A stretch of 64,000 bases of DNA. Origin: Burkholderia sp. WAC0059 (GTDB lineage Bacteria; Pseudomonadota; Gammaproteobacteria; Burkholderiales; Burkholderiaceae). Of the stretch, positions 8,138 through 16,883 are shown piece after piece (positions within the stretch are counted from its first letter, which is position 1; each line of letters opens with the position of its first letter). Both the position numbers and the translations under genes were made by a program. The DNA lies in contig NZ_PNEO01000025.1 of the NCBI RefSeq assembly GCF_002870125.1, positions 1-64,000 of the forward strand, written 5' to 3'. The notes below the pieces were generated by a model that saw only the letters and a list, made by a program, of their open reading frames with translations, did no database searches and was not told the DNA's origin.

Positions 8138-9127
8138 ATGAAACGGATTCTGATAGTCAAGGTGACCTCGCTCGGCGACATCGTCGAGGCGCTTCCCGTC
8201 GTCGCCGACGTGCAGCGGGCATTTCCCGGCGTCAAGGTGGACTGGGCGGCGGACGAGGCCTTTGCCGACATCGTGCGCTGGAGCACGCGCGTGGACCGCG
8301 TGCTGTGCGCGCCGCTGCGGCGCTTCAAGAAAGCGCGCAAATGGAGCGATTTCAGGGCGATCGCCGCTTCCATCGCCGAGCTGCGCGCGCATCGCTACGA
8401 CGCGGTGATCGACATTCACGGCGTCTACAAGAGCGCGATCATCGCCCGGCTCGCGCGCGCGCGGCGGCGCTTCGGCTATCGGAACAAGGATCTCGGCGAG
8501 CTCGGCGCGGCGTTCGCCTATAACGGCCGTTTCGGGCCGCGCCCGCAATGCGACGCCTGGCACGGCATGCGGATCAGCACCTCCGAGGCGCTCGGCTATA
8601 CCGTCGAGGGTCCGCCGCAGTTCGACCTGCGCGTGCCGCGCGACGCGCAGGCTGCGCGCGAGCCGGACGGCGCGCCGGTCGCGATGCTGTTTCACGCGAC
8701 TTCGAAGGACGAAAAGAAATGGCCCGTCGCCCACTGGGGCGAGTTGGGTCGCGAGCTCGTCTCGCGCGGTCTGCGTATCGAACTGCCGTGGGGTTCCGCG
8801 CATGAGCACGCGACCGCGCTGGAAATCGCCGCGCTCGTGCCCGGCGCCGCCGTGCTGCCGAAGCTGAGCATCGCCGAGCTTGCGCAGCGCATCGAGGATG
8901 CCGCGCTCGTCGTCGGCACCGACACCGGCCTCGTCCACCTTTCCCACGCGCTGCTCAGGCCGACCGTGATGATCTTCGTCGCGACGTCCGCCGATCATTG
9001 CGGCGTGCATGCGCCGCAGCGCTCCGTTTCCATCGGCAACGGCCGCTACGTGCCGGACGTCGCCCAGGCGATCGACGCCATAAACCAGGTGTATCCGCAC
9101 CGGCATGCCGCTGCGGCGGCGGCCTAG
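8138..9127 (+). CDS. waaC: Lipopolysaccharide heptosyltransferase I
   Basis: Adds the first L-glycero-D-manno-heptose to Kdo2-lipid A at the cytoplasmic face of the inner membrane. The 329-aa protein has the family-9 GT-B fold. The start MKRILIVKVTSLGDIVEALP is typical. ATSKDEKKWP, ELPWGSAHE, VLPKLSIAEL and VGTDTGLVHL match WaaC rather than WaaF. It faces a ClC gene across a 126-bp spacer containing TAGAAT at 8089-8094, a possible -10. It stands apart from other LPS genes, which suggests independent expression. The C terminus ends in an Ala-rich run. Confidence 0.92.
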   Translation: MKRILIVKVTSLGDIVEALPVVADVQRAFPGVKVDWAADEAFADIVRWSTRVDRVLCAPLRRFKKARKWSDFRAIAASIAELRAHRYDAVIDIHGVYKSAIIARLARARRRFGYRNKDLGELGAAFAYNGRFGPRPQCDAWHGMRISTSEALGYTVEGPPQFDLRVPRDAQAAREPDGAPVAMLFHATSKDEKKWPVAHWGELGRELVSRGLRIELPWGSAHEHATALEIAALVPGAAVLPKLSIAELAQRIEDAALVVGTDTGLVHLSHALLRPTVMIFVATSADHCGVHAPQRSVSIGNGRYVPDVAQAIDAINQVYPHRHAAAAAA

Positions 9128-9357
9128 GCCGACCTCGACTTCGCCGCGTTCGCGCCGCATTACACGTCTGTTAAATCTGTCGCCGCCGGTTGGCCGGAGC
9201 GCCGTGCAAGGCCGCGCGCGGCGCAAGGCGTAACGGCGTCCGCACCGCTACTTACAAATTGCAACGCCTCCGGCGAGCCCCGTCGTGTTCAATGGGATCG
9301 TGCCTGGCCGCCCTTCGGGCTGCCGCACCCCTGATCCTGATTCGATGGGAGAACGAA

Positions 9358-9489
9358 GTGAAACGACTGGCGCGCGCGCTGATTGCGGGGATGTTTCTGG
9401 CGGCGACCCTCGGCGGATGCATCGTGGTGCCGGCGCCGGGCTACTACCACGACGGCGGCCATTACCGTCACTGGCACGATTACCACTGA
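9358..9489 (+). CDS. Small lipoprotein with His/Tyr-rich tail
   Basis: A GTG-started 43-aa protein with a strong gggagaa ribosome site 6 bp upstream. An N-terminal Lys-Arg pair and a hydrophobic stretch lead to LGGC at residues 18-21, a plausible lipobox, so the mature lipoprotein would be ~23 residues. The tail is Tyr/His/Gly-rich (PGYYHDGGHYRHWHDYH), which might bind metal or simply be a short envelope peptide of the kind common in burkholderias. Function unknown. The longer in-frame ORF upstream lacks coding character. Confidence 0.65.
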   Translation: MKRLARALIAGMFLAATLGGCIVVPAPGYYHDGGHYRHWHDYH

Positions 9490-9526
9490 TGGGCCCCCGC
9501 TCATGCGAGGGCCCGGCGGCAGGGCG

Positions 9527-10837
9527 TCAGGCCAGTTGGACGTCGCGCGTTTCTCGCATGCACAGCACGCCGAACAGGCTGACGAGCGCCGCGATCGACA
9601 CGTAGGCGCCGACCCAGCTCAGTCCGCCATGCGCGGCCAGCACCTGGGCGATGTACGGCGCGACCGAGGCGCCGAGAATCCCGCCGACGTTGTAGGCGAC
9701 GCCGGCGCCCGTGTAGCGCACGCTGGTCGGGAACAGCTCCGGCAGCAACGCGCCCATCGGCGCGAACGTGGCGCCCATCAGGAACAGTTCGATGACGAGG
9801 AAGAGCAGCACGAGCGGCATCGACCCGCTGCCGAGCAGCGGCGCCATCGCGAAGCCCGACGCGACGGCGAGGAGGCAACCGGCGATCAGCACGGGCTTGC
9901 GTCCGTAGCGGTCGCAGGCCCAGGCCGAGAGCGGCGTGGCGAGCCCCATGAAGACGACGGCGACGCAGAGCATGCCGAGGAAGGTCTGACGCGGGAAGTG
10001 CAGGGCCGTCACGCCCCAGGAAAGCGAGAACACGGTCGAGATGTAGAACAGCGTGTAGCAGACCACCATCGCGAGCGCGCCGAGCAGCGTCGCTCCGCCG
10101 TGTTTCGTCAACAGCGCGACGAGCGGCACGCGCACACGTTCTTCCCGTTCGATCGCCGCCCTGAACGCCGGGGTTTCGGCGATCTTCAGACGCACGTACA
10201 GCCCGAGCGCGACGAGCACCGAGCTGACCACGAACGGCACGCGCCAGCCCCACTCGCGGAACTGCTGGTCGGAGAGCGACAGCGCGAGGCCGAAGAACAG
10301 GGCGTTCGAGGCGAGAAAGCCGATCGACGGTCCGAGCTGCGGGAACATGCCGAACCAGCCGCGCTTGCCGGCGGGCGCGTATTCGGTGGCGAGCAGCGCG
10401 GCGCCGCCCCATTCGCCGCCGAGGCCGATGCCCTGGCCGAAGCGCAGCAGGCACAGCAGGATCGGCGCGAGGCTGCCGATCGAGTCGTAGCCGGGCACGA
10501 AGCCGATCAGCGTCGTGGAGAGCCCCATGACGAGCAGCGACGCGACGAGCGTCGACTTGCGGCCGATGCGGTCGCCGAAGTGTCCGAACAGGAACGAGCC
10601 GATCGGCCGCGCGACGAACGCGATGCCGAACGTGACGAAGGCGGACAGCGCCTGCGCGGTGGCCGAGCCGTGCGGAAAGAATACCGGGCCGATCACGAGC
10701 GCGGCGGCCGTCGCGTACACGTAGAAATCGTAGAACTCGATCGCTGTGCCGATGAAGCTCGCGAAGATCACGCGCGACGTGCGGGTCTGCCGTGCCGTGT
10801 CCGACGGGCCCGAGTGCGCGAGAGGGGAGGTAGACAT
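9527..10837 (-). CDS. MFS transporter of the metabolite:H+ symporter (MHS) family
   Basis: A 436-aa, 12-helix inner-membrane symporter in the group that includes ProP, ShiA and KgtP. The start is the ATG at 10837 (MSTSPLAHSG), preceded by a ggaga ribosome site; upstream in-frame codons to 10927 are Arg/Ala-rich and not conserved in style. The MHS loop motif GHFGDRIGRKS follows helix 2, and FGQGIGLGGEWGGAALL in helix 4 is diagnostic of MHS. The substrate is not predictable but is likely a carboxylate or betaine. No regulator is adjacent. Confidence 0.88.
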   Translation of the reverse strand: MSTSPLAHSGPSDTARQTRTSRVIFASFIGTAIEFYDFYVYATAAALVIGPVFFPHGSATAQALSAFVTFGIAFVARPIGSFLFGHFGDRIGRKSTLVASLLVMGLSTTLIGFVPGYDSIGSLAPILLCLLRFGQGIGLGGEWGGAALLATEYAPAGKRGWFGMFPQLGPSIGFLASNALFFGLALSLSDQQFREWGWRVPFVVSSVLVALGLYVRLKIAETPAFRAAIEREERVRVPLVALLTKHGGATLLGALAMVVCYTLFYISTVFSLSWGVTALHFPRQTFLGMLCVAVVFMGLATPLSAWACDRYGRKPVLIAGCLLAVASGFAMAPLLGSGSMPLVLLFLVIELFLMGATFAPMGALLPELFPTSVRYTGAGVAYNVGGILGASVAPYIAQVLAAHGGLSWVGAYVSIAALVSLFGVLCMRETRDVQLA

Positions 10838-11289
10838 GCGGGTCTCCGTTTGTGCGACGCACGCGGCTCGCGGCACTGTGGCGCGAGCCGCGCGTGCCGC
10901 GCCTTTCTCGAGGGGCGGGCACGGCATGATGCGTCTTTGCTTTGTTCAGGGTTCGGAGCCGGGATACCGGAGCGGCCGCGCGATGTTCGCGAGGCCGGGC
11001 GAGGGCGCCGGCAACGATTCGACGTATTGCATCGCGCGACGCCGGCTGAGTGCCGCACGGCGTGAGAGGGCGATGCCGGATCGTCGGAGCGCGTCGCACG
11101 GATGAGGCGGCGCAGCGGCGATCCCGGCCTGTCGGCGCGCAGCGGATGGGCGGGCGGCGGCAAGCGTGCCGGACAGGGCCGGCGGGCGTTAGCGCGCAAT
11201 TATAGCGATCGTGCCGTCCGCGCAGCAAGGCGGGGCGGACCTGGGTGAGCCGGCGACCCGCGCAAGCTTGTTGCCGGCGTCGGCAGACG
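10838..11289. other. Leader/intergenic region upstream of the MHS transporter
   Basis: These 452 bases have no supportable gene; ORFs across them are Arg-rich GC shadows. The only clear signal is the minus-strand promoter listed separately near 11.2 kb, which would give the transporter a leader of about 350 nt. Confidence 0.4.
11199..11228 (-). promoter_or_regulatory. Predicted sigma-70 promoter, minus strand
   Basis: On the minus strand, TTGCTG (11223-11228) and a perfect TATAAT (11199-11204) are separated by 18 bp in otherwise GC-rich sequence. It points toward the MHS transporter gene, whose start is about 360 bp away. Confidence 0.45.
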
Positions 11290-11799
11290 CTAGTCGAAGC
11301 TCTGCGCCTGGGGCGAGGCGAGCGTGCGCAACTGGAACTTGCCGTCGTCGTCGAAGAGCCAGTCTTCCATCAGCTCGATCTGGCCGCGGGCGTTGAGAAG
11401 TTGCGGAGGCGGCGGTGGCAATGGGCCGGCGCGGCGCAGCGTCGAGAGCGCGGTGTGGTTCGCCTCGTCGTCGCCGTTGGTCCGGTAGACCGACGACGCC
11501 ACGATTTGCCCGCGGCCGTCGACGGTGAACGCGACCACGACGAGCGAGCGCAGCATGGCCTGCGGATTGCCCGCGAACACGCGGGACGGGCTGCGTTCGA
11601 CGATGCGCTCGGCGACGGCCAGGCGGTATCGGTCGAGCGCCGCGCGATCGACGGATTCGGGGAAATGGCCGGTCAGCGGGCGGGGCGGCGTGACCGTGCA
11701 GGCCGCCACGAGGGCGGCTGCAAGCATGGGCAGGACGCGTGAGGCGCGTCCGGCGCGGGCCGGGAGGCCTCGACGGGAGACGCGTGCGCTGGCGGGCAT
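11290..11799 (-). CDS. Putative lipoprotein with TonB C-terminal-like domain
   Basis: A 169-aa envelope protein. An Arg-rich N region and the hydrophobic LPMLAAALVAAC give a good lipobox with Cys at residue 34. The mature part ends with a beta-alpha-beta pattern (VVVAFTVDGRGQIVASSVYRTNGD ... ALSTLRR) like the TonB C-terminal fold. There is no membrane anchor or Pro-rich spacer, so it is probably a periplasmic or outer-membrane stand-alone module rather than an energy transducer. An alternative start at 11727 would begin at MLAAALVAAC. It is monocistronic. Function unknown. Confidence 0.7.
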   Translation of the reverse strand: MPASARVSRRGLPARAGRASRVLPMLAAALVAACTVTPPRPLTGHFPESVDRAALDRYRLAVAERIVERSPSRVFAGNPQAMLRSLVVVAFTVDGRGQIVASSVYRTNGDDEANHTALSTLRRAGPLPPPPPQLLNARGQIELMEDWLFDDDGKFQLRTLASPQAQSFD

Positions 11800-11973
11800 G
11801 GGCCGTGGACCGGGGAGCTGAGGGTATCCCGATCGTAGCGGAAACCGCCGCCGTGCAGGCGGGGAAACGGACGGATCAAACCGGCCGGAGGGCGTGGGCC
11901 CGGAACCGGGGGCTTGCCGGCCGCATCTACCGGATACGGCAGGATGCGGGGTTCAAACGATTGCTTCGGCGGC

Positions 11974-12186
11974 TTACTGAACCGGCAATTGCGCGCACGG
12001 GTCGTTCACGGCCATGGAGCAGGCGTACGAGTATTCGCCGCTTTTCACGAACAGCTCCTTGCCCTGTTGCAGGCCGAAGCGCAGGTCGGGCGAGGTTTCG
12101 TAGGCAATGAAGGCGGAGCAGAGCGCTGCGGACATGACGACGAACGTAAAGGCGATTTTTTCGAGCAACTGATAACGGTGTGGCAT
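11974..12186 (-). CDS. Small single-pass membrane protein, unknown function
   Basis: A 70-aa protein with a ggaagg ribosome site 7-8 bp before the ATG at 12186; the longer in-frame start at 12237 has no such site. A hydrophobic helix at about residues 9-28 (IAFTFVVMSAALCSAFIAY) is followed by a ~40-residue periplasmic tail with two Cys residues that could form a disulfide. It is transcribed divergently from the glycine-zipper gene at 12369. The shared ~180-bp intergenic region is AT-rich and probably carries both promoters. Family not recognised. Confidence 0.65.
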   Translation of the reverse strand: MPHRYQLLEKIAFTFVVMSAALCSAFIAYETSPDLRFGLQQGKELFVKSGEYSYACSMAVNDPCAQLPVQ

Positions 12187-12368
12187 GGCAGTACCTTCCT
12201 TGATGTCGGAATGATACCGCAAAACTAGGGTTTTCACCTAGTCAATAATTGTCGAGTCTGGCCCAAGCCTTGCTTGGAAATCGGGCCAAATGGACTCGTT
12301 TGCTTATGTTTTGTGAAAGGAAGGCGGGCTAAACTGTCGACCTCCCAACTGAAGGATGTTTATTTCAC

Positions 12369-12617
12369 ATGAAGTCTCGTCATTTCGCCGTCGCGGTTCT
12401 GGGTAGTGCCCTGTTCGCCATTTCCGGGGCGGCTTCGGCCGCCGGTTGCCTGAAGGGCGCTGTCGTTGGCGGCGTGGCCGGGCACTATGCCGGGCATCAT
12501 GCCGTCGTGGGCGCCGTCGGCGGCTGCATCGTCGGCCACCATCTCGCGAAGAAGCAGGCGCAGGAACGGGCCACGGCCAAAGCCCAGGCGCAGCAGGCCG
12601 CGGTTGCGGCGAATTAG
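12369..12617 (+). CDS. Small secreted glycine-zipper protein
   Basis: An 82-aa protein with a clear signal peptide (MKSRHFAVAVLGSALFAISG, cleavage near AASA-AG). The mature part has GxxxG-type spacing (AVVGGVAGHYAGHHAVVGAVGG), the pattern of glycine-zipper inner or outer membrane proteins, followed by a charged Ala/Gln-rich helix. Two Cys residues flank the zipper. The family is common in Burkholderiales and has no assigned role. A gaagga ribosome site lies about 13 bp upstream. Confidence 0.75.
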   Translation: MKSRHFAVAVLGSALFAISGAASAAGCLKGAVVGGVAGHYAGHHAVVGAVGGCIVGHHLAKKQAQERATAKAQAQQAAVAAN

Positions 12618-12902
12618 GCGAATCGGTTTTTCGGGTGGACTTTTCCGGTCCGCCTTTCGCTGCGGGCCATGGGGGGGCCTTGGTGTGGCAGCCGGCCATG
12701 AGATGCCGTTCGAGTGGAGCGCCAGGGTCCCATCAGGCCGCGTCATATGGCGAACGGCGTCATGAAGCGAGAGCCGGTATCGGCTGCACGTTTCAAGTCT
12801 TGCTGGGCGGGGCTGTCTGTTTTGGGTGCCGTGCGAGTCGTGCGAATCGCTCGCGCCGCCGCTACGGAAAATGGCGGCCTTTGTGGCAGGCAGAAATTGA
12901 AA
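12618..12902. other. Intergenic region, nothing convincing
   Basis: Between the glycine-zipper gene and the tRNA-Ser terminator I see no ORF with a ribosome site, no strong promoter and no repeat. Confidence 0.4.
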
Positions 12903-12920
12903 ACGGGCTAGGAGGCCCGT
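12903..12920 (-). terminator. Rho-independent terminator of tRNA-Ser
   Basis: A perfect 6-bp stem (acgggc/gcccgt) with a 6-nt loop is followed on the minus strand by TTTC. It lies 15 bp beyond the tRNA 3' end. Confidence 0.6.
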
Positions 12921-12934
12921 CCGATATGCCTCTC

Positions 12935-13024
12935 TGGCGGAGGCGGTGAGATTCGAACTCACGGAAGGGTTGCCCCTTCGCCGGTTTTCAAGACCGGTGC
13001 ATTCAACCGCTCTGCCACACCTCC
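12935..13024 (-). tRNA. tRNA-Ser(UGA)
   Basis: A 90-nt minus-strand gene with acceptor stem ggaggtg/cgcctcc, an encoded CCA, a long type-II variable arm (gaaggggcaacccttc) and anticodon TGA in the loop cttgaaa. The T loop ttcgaat is intact. All arms fold without mismatch. Confidence 0.95.
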
Positions 13025-13083
13025 GAAGGCGCGCATTGTAACCTGAAACCGTAGCGGGGCCGTGTGCGCGCCGCCTCGCGCGT

Positions 13084-14298
13084 TCAGCCCCGGTCCTTCA
13101 GAAACAGCGCCTGCAGGTCGTTCAGAAAGCGCTGCCCGAGCGGGGTCGGTGCGATTTTTTCGTGCGTGCGCTCGAGCAGGCCGCGTTGTTCGGCTTCTCG
13201 CAAGGCGGGCTCGATCGCCGTGATCGAGAGGCCCGTGAGTTCGGCGAAACGGTGCACGGGAAAACCTTCCGCGAGCCGCAGGGCATTCAGCATGAATTCG
13301 AACGGCAGGTCGTGCGGCCCGACTTCGTGTTCCTCCTGCACCGGCTTGCCGGCGCGCGCCTCCTCGATATAGGTCGCCGGGTGCCTGTAACGCGCCTGAC
13401 GCAGGATGCGCTGCGGAAACGACAGCTTCGAGTGCGCGCCCGCGCCGATGCCGAGGTAGTCGCCGAAACGCCAGTAATTGAGGTTGTGCCGGCTTTGCCG
13501 GTGCGGCCGGGCGTAGGCGGAGACCTCGTAGCGCTCGTAACCGGCGGCGGCCGTGCGCTCGTGGATCCAGTCCTGCATGTCGGCCGAGGCGTCGTCGTCG
13601 GGCAGCGCCGGCGGAAACTTCGCGAACAGCGTGTTCGGCTCGAGCGTCAGGTGGTAAAGCGACAGATGCGGCGGCGCGAACGACAGCGCGGTCTCGACGT
13701 CGGCCTGGCATTCGGCGAGCGTCTGCCGCGGCAGCGCGAACATCAGGTCGAGGTTGAAGTTGTCGAAGTTGCGCGCGGCGATCTCGACCGCACGGCGCGC
13801 TTCCCCCGCGTCGTGAATGCGGCCGAGCGCCTTCAGGTGCGCATCGTTGAAGCTCTGGATGCCGATCGACAGCCGGTTCACGCCGCTCGCGCGAAATTGC
13901 GCGAACTTCTCCGCCTCGAACGTGCCGGGGTTGGCTTCGAGCGTGATTTCGGCGTCGGCGTCGAGCGGCAGCAGCGCGCGCGCGTCCGAAAGCAGCCTGT
14001 CGAGCCCGGCTGCCGAGAGCAGGCTCGGCGTGCCGCCGCCGATGAACACGGTGTGCACCTGGCGTCCCCATACGAGCGGCAGCGCGTGCTCGAGGTCCGC
14101 GCGCAGCGCGTCGAGATAGTCGTCTTCGGGGAAGCGCTCGCCTTTCCACTCGTGCGAATTGAAATCGCAGTACGGGCATTTGCGCACGCACCACGGAAAA
14201 TGCACGTACAGCGCGAGCGGCGGCAACGCGGTCAGCCGGATGCCGCCCGGCTTCGTGAAGGTCGCGATGACGCCCGCGCGGCCGGCTGAGGGCCTCAT
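13084..14298 (-). CDS. hemW: Radical SAM heme chaperone HemW
   Basis: A 404-aa member of the coproporphyrinogen-dehydrogenase-like radical SAM family, now known as a heme-binding chaperone. The cluster motif is CVRKCPYC (C37, C41, C44), one residue spacing away from the extra Cys of true HemN, which supports HemW. The GGGTPSLL and LEANPGT motifs for SAM binding are present, as is the C-terminal winged helix. The ATG at 14298 overlaps the rdgB stop by 4 bp (ATGA), which fixes the start and shows translational coupling. Upstream in-frame codons to 14679 lie inside rdgB and are a shadow. Confidence 0.94.
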   Translation of the reverse strand: MRPSAGRAGVIATFTKPGGIRLTALPPLALYVHFPWCVRKCPYCDFNSHEWKGERFPEDDYLDALRADLEHALPLVWGRQVHTVFIGGGTPSLLSAAGLDRLLSDARALLPLDADAEITLEANPGTFEAEKFAQFRASGVNRLSIGIQSFNDAHLKALGRIHDAGEARRAVEIAARNFDNFNLDLMFALPRQTLAECQADVETALSFAPPHLSLYHLTLEPNTLFAKFPPALPDDDASADMQDWIHERTAAAGYERYEVSAYARPHRQSRHNLNYWRFGDYLGIGAGAHSKLSFPQRILRQARYRHPATYIEEARAGKPVQEEHEVGPHDLPFEFMLNALRLAEGFPVHRFAELTGLSITAIEPALREAEQRGLLERTHEKIAPTPLGQRFLNDLQALFLKDRG

Positions 14299-14936
14299 GC
14301 GTCCTCCTGCAGCCGCGCGAGCAGATGGCGGAGCGCGAGTGCGCGATGGCTCATCGCGTTCTTGACCGCCGGTTCGAGTTCGGCGGCGGTCCGGTTTTGC
14401 CCGGGCACGAGGAAATACGGGTCGTAGCCGAAGCCGTTCGCGCCGCGCGGCGCATCGAGCACGACGCCATGCCAGCGGCCTTCGGCAATCAGCGGTTCGG
14501 GATCTTCCGCGTGACGCACGAGCGCCAGCACGCAGTAGTAGTAGGCGCGGCGATCGGCGTGCGCGCGCAATTGCCCGATCAGGCGTGCGTTGTTGGCCGC
14601 GTCGCTTTTCTCGCCGCCGGCGAGTTGGGCATAGCGCGCCGAATGGACGCCCGGCGCGCCGCCGAGCGCGCGCACGCACAGGCCCGAGTCGTCGGCGAGC
14701 GCGGGCAGGCCGGTCAGCTTCGAGGCATGACGTGCTTTCGCGAGCGCGTTTTCGACGAACGTGGGGTGGGGTTCGTCGGCTTCGGGTACGTTCAGGTCGC
14801 CCTGCGGCACGAGTTCGATGCCGGCCGCGCCGAGCAGCGCGGTGAACTCGCGGAGCTTGCCCGCGTTGTTCGACGCGAGCACGACGCGCGCGAGCCCATC
14901 TTTTGCCGTGCCGGCGGGCGCTTGCGGATCAGCCAT
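14295..14936 (-). CDS. rdgB: XTP/dITP pyrophosphatase (RdgB/HAM1)
   Basis: Hydrolyses non-canonical purine nucleoside triphosphates (dITP, XTP) and so prevents their incorporation into DNA. The 213-aa length is normal. Visible motifs are VVLASNNAGKLREF at the N terminus, the catalytic DDSGLCVRALGG and the C-terminal GYDPYF and MSHRALALR. It overlaps rph by 8 bp upstream and hemW by 4 bp downstream, forming the rph-rdgB-hemW operon typical of betaproteobacteria. The ATG at 14936 sits inside the rph end. Confidence 0.95.
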   Translation of the reverse strand: MADPQAPAGTAKDGLARVVLASNNAGKLREFTALLGAAGIELVPQGDLNVPEADEPHPTFVENALAKARHASKLTGLPALADDSGLCVRALGGAPGVHSARYAQLAGGEKSDAANNARLIGQLRAHADRRAYYYCVLALVRHAEDPEPLIAEGRWHGVVLDAPRGANGFGYDPYFLVPGQNRTAAELEPAVKNAMSHRALALRHLLARLQEDA

Positions 14937-15672
14937 GCGCGATCTCCAGCGCAGCCTTCTGCTTGCCGATCAGGGTTTCTATGCCGCTTTGCGCGAGGTC
15001 GAGCAGCGAATTCATTTCGGCGCGCGAGAACGGCGCGCCTTCGGCAGTGCCCTGGACTTCGACGAGACCGCCCGAACCCGTCATCACGACGTTCATGTCG
15101 GTGTCGCACCGGGAGTCTTCCGCATAGTCGAGGTCGAGCACGGGCACGCCTTCGTAGATGCCGACCGAGATCGCGGCCACGTAGTCGGTGATCGGCGAGC
15201 GTTCGATACGGCCAGCCTCGAGCAGCTTCGAGACCGCGTCGTGGGCGGCGACGAACGCGCCCGTGATGCTCGCCGTGCGCGTGCCGCCGTCGGCCTGGAG
15301 CACGTCGCAATCGAGGTTCAGCGTGCGCGGCCCGAGCGCCTCGAGGTCGAACACGGCGCGCAGCGCGCGGCCGATGAGACGCTGGATTTCCTGCGTGCGG
15401 CCGGTCTGTTTCCCGCGCGCGGCTTCGCGATCGCTGCGGGTGTGGGTGGCGCGCGGCAGCATGCCGTATTCGGCCGTGAGCCACCCCTGGCCGCGATCGC
15501 GCAGAAAATCCGGCACGCGTTCGGAGACGCTCGCCGTGCACAGCACCTTCGTGTCGCCGAATTCGACCAGTACGGATCCTTCGGCATACTTCGTATAGTG
15601 GCGGGCGATGCGAACTTCGCGTAGCTGGTCGGCGTTCCGGCGGCTGGGGCGGAGGAGGGAGGAGTCGGTCAT
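14929..15672 (-). CDS. rph: Ribonuclease PH
   Basis: A phosphorolytic 3'-to-5' exoribonuclease that trims tRNA 3' ends and helps degrade structured RNA. The 247-aa length matches full-length active enzymes, so it is not the truncated E. coli K-12 form. Motifs include SVLVEFGDTKVLCTASV, the RNA-binding Arg-rich GKQTGRTQEIQRLIGRALR and the phosphate-binding DADGGTRTASITGA-type segment (here QADGGTRTAS). It is first in the rph-rdgB-hemW operon and divergent from yicC across ~265 bp. Confidence 0.95.
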   Translation of the reverse strand: MTDSSLLRPSRRNADQLREVRIARHYTKYAEGSVLVEFGDTKVLCTASVSERVPDFLRDRGQGWLTAEYGMLPRATHTRSDREAARGKQTGRTQEIQRLIGRALRAVFDLEALGPRTLNLDCDVLQADGGTRTASITGAFVAAHDAVSKLLEAGRIERSPITDYVAAISVGIYEGVPVLDLDYAEDSRCDTDMNVVMTGSGGLVEVQGTAEGAPFSRAEMNSLLDLAQSGIETLIGKQKAALEIAHG

Positions 15673-15937
15673 GGTCGGGTGCGCGTCCGGCGGTCGGGGA
15701 GGGAAACGCTGATTTTACCGTCTGCGCGGCGCGAGGGCGGTCCGTGCTTCGGGTCGCGCCGGGCCGGCCGCCGATTATCGCGAGCCGCGGCGAGGCCGCC
15801 CGCCAGGGCGCAGGCTCAAAAATGGGATAATGGATGCTTGTCCGCCCCGCGTTCCGCACACGCCGGGCGCCTCCCTGGTTTTCCCCCCCGCGCATCGCGG
15901 CAGCATGCGATGCGCCGGCTTTCCCGCGAGACGAACC

Positions 15938-16861
15938 ATGATTTACAGCATGACCGGCTACGCAAGCGCGACACGCGAGCTTGCGGCGGCATCGGGCACC
16001 GGCGGCGTGAGCGTATCCGTCGAGTTACGCACCGTGAATTCGCGTTTTCTCGACCTGAACTTTCGCATGCCCGAGGACGTGAGGGCATGCGAGCCGACGC
16101 TGCGCGAAATGCTGATGACCCGGCTGTCGCGCGGCAAGGTCGACATCCGCATCAACCTGCAGCGCAGCGAGCAGACCGCGAACGCGGGCGCGCTGAATCG
16201 CGAGGCGCTCTCGCAGCTCGCCACGTTCGAACGCGCGGTGCTCAACGCGTTTCCCGAGGCCGGGCGGCTGGGCGCCGGAGAAATCCTGCGCTGGCCCGGC
16301 GTACTGGCCGAAAGCAGCATCGCGCCGGAAACGCTGCGCGACGCGGTGCTCGATTGCGGCAGGCAGGCGCTTGCGGAACTGATCGACGTGCGCGCGAGGG
16401 AAGGCGCGCAACTGGCGAACGTGCTGCTCGCCAACGTCGCCGAAATGGAGACGATCGTCGCGAAGATCACGCCGCTCGTGCCGGAGCTGATCGTCAGGCA
16501 TCAGCAGAAGATCGTCGAGCGGCTCGAGGAAGCGCTCGGCATCGTCGTGCCCGAGGGCAGCGCCGGCGGCGTGTCGCGCGAGGAGATCGCCGAGCGCATT
16601 CGCCAGGAGGTGACGATGTACGGCATTCGCATCGACGTCGCCGAGGAGCTGGCGCGCCTCACCGCGCATCTGGGCGAAACGCGCCACGTCATCGAGAAGG
16701 GCGGCAAGGTCGGCAAGCGGCTCGACTTCATGATGCAGGAGCTCAATCGCGAGGCGAACACGCTCGGCTCGAAGGCGGCGGCGAGGGAACTCGCGGACGC
16801 GTCGATGACGCTCAAGCTGCTCATCGAGCAGATGCGCGAGCAGGTACAGAATCTCGAATGA
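15938..16861 (+). CDS. yicC: YicC-family endoribonuclease
   Basis: A 307-aa member of the YicC/YloC family, described as metal-dependent endoribonucleases involved in sRNA turnover. Both hallmark regions are visible. The N-terminal MIYSMTGYASA is followed by VELRTVNSRFLDLNFRMPE, and the C-terminal DUF1732 stretch reads GKVGKRLDFMMQELNREANTLGSKA. The ATG at 15938 begins the conserved MIYSMTG; the longer frame from 15830 is upstream leader. It starts a yicC-gmk-rpoZ-spoT gene string. Confidence 0.93.
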   Translation: MIYSMTGYASATRELAAASGTGGVSVSVELRTVNSRFLDLNFRMPEDVRACEPTLREMLMTRLSRGKVDIRINLQRSEQTANAGALNREALSQLATFERAVLNAFPEAGRLGAGEILRWPGVLAESSIAPETLRDAVLDCGRQALAELIDVRAREGAQLANVLLANVAEMETIVAKITPLVPELIVRHQQKIVERLEEALGIVVPEGSAGGVSREEIAERIRQEVTMYGIRIDVAEELARLTAHLGETRHVIEKGGKVGKRLDFMMQELNREANTLGSKAAARELADASMTLKLLIEQMREQVQNLE

Positions 16862-16883
16862 CGCAGCGAGGAGGACACGAACG

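Noticed and set aside
9383..11228. Long ORFs of 560-575 aa on both strands across the MHS transporter
   Set aside because: Arg/Ala-rich shadow frames; the transporter frame has helices and MHS motifs and explains the interval.
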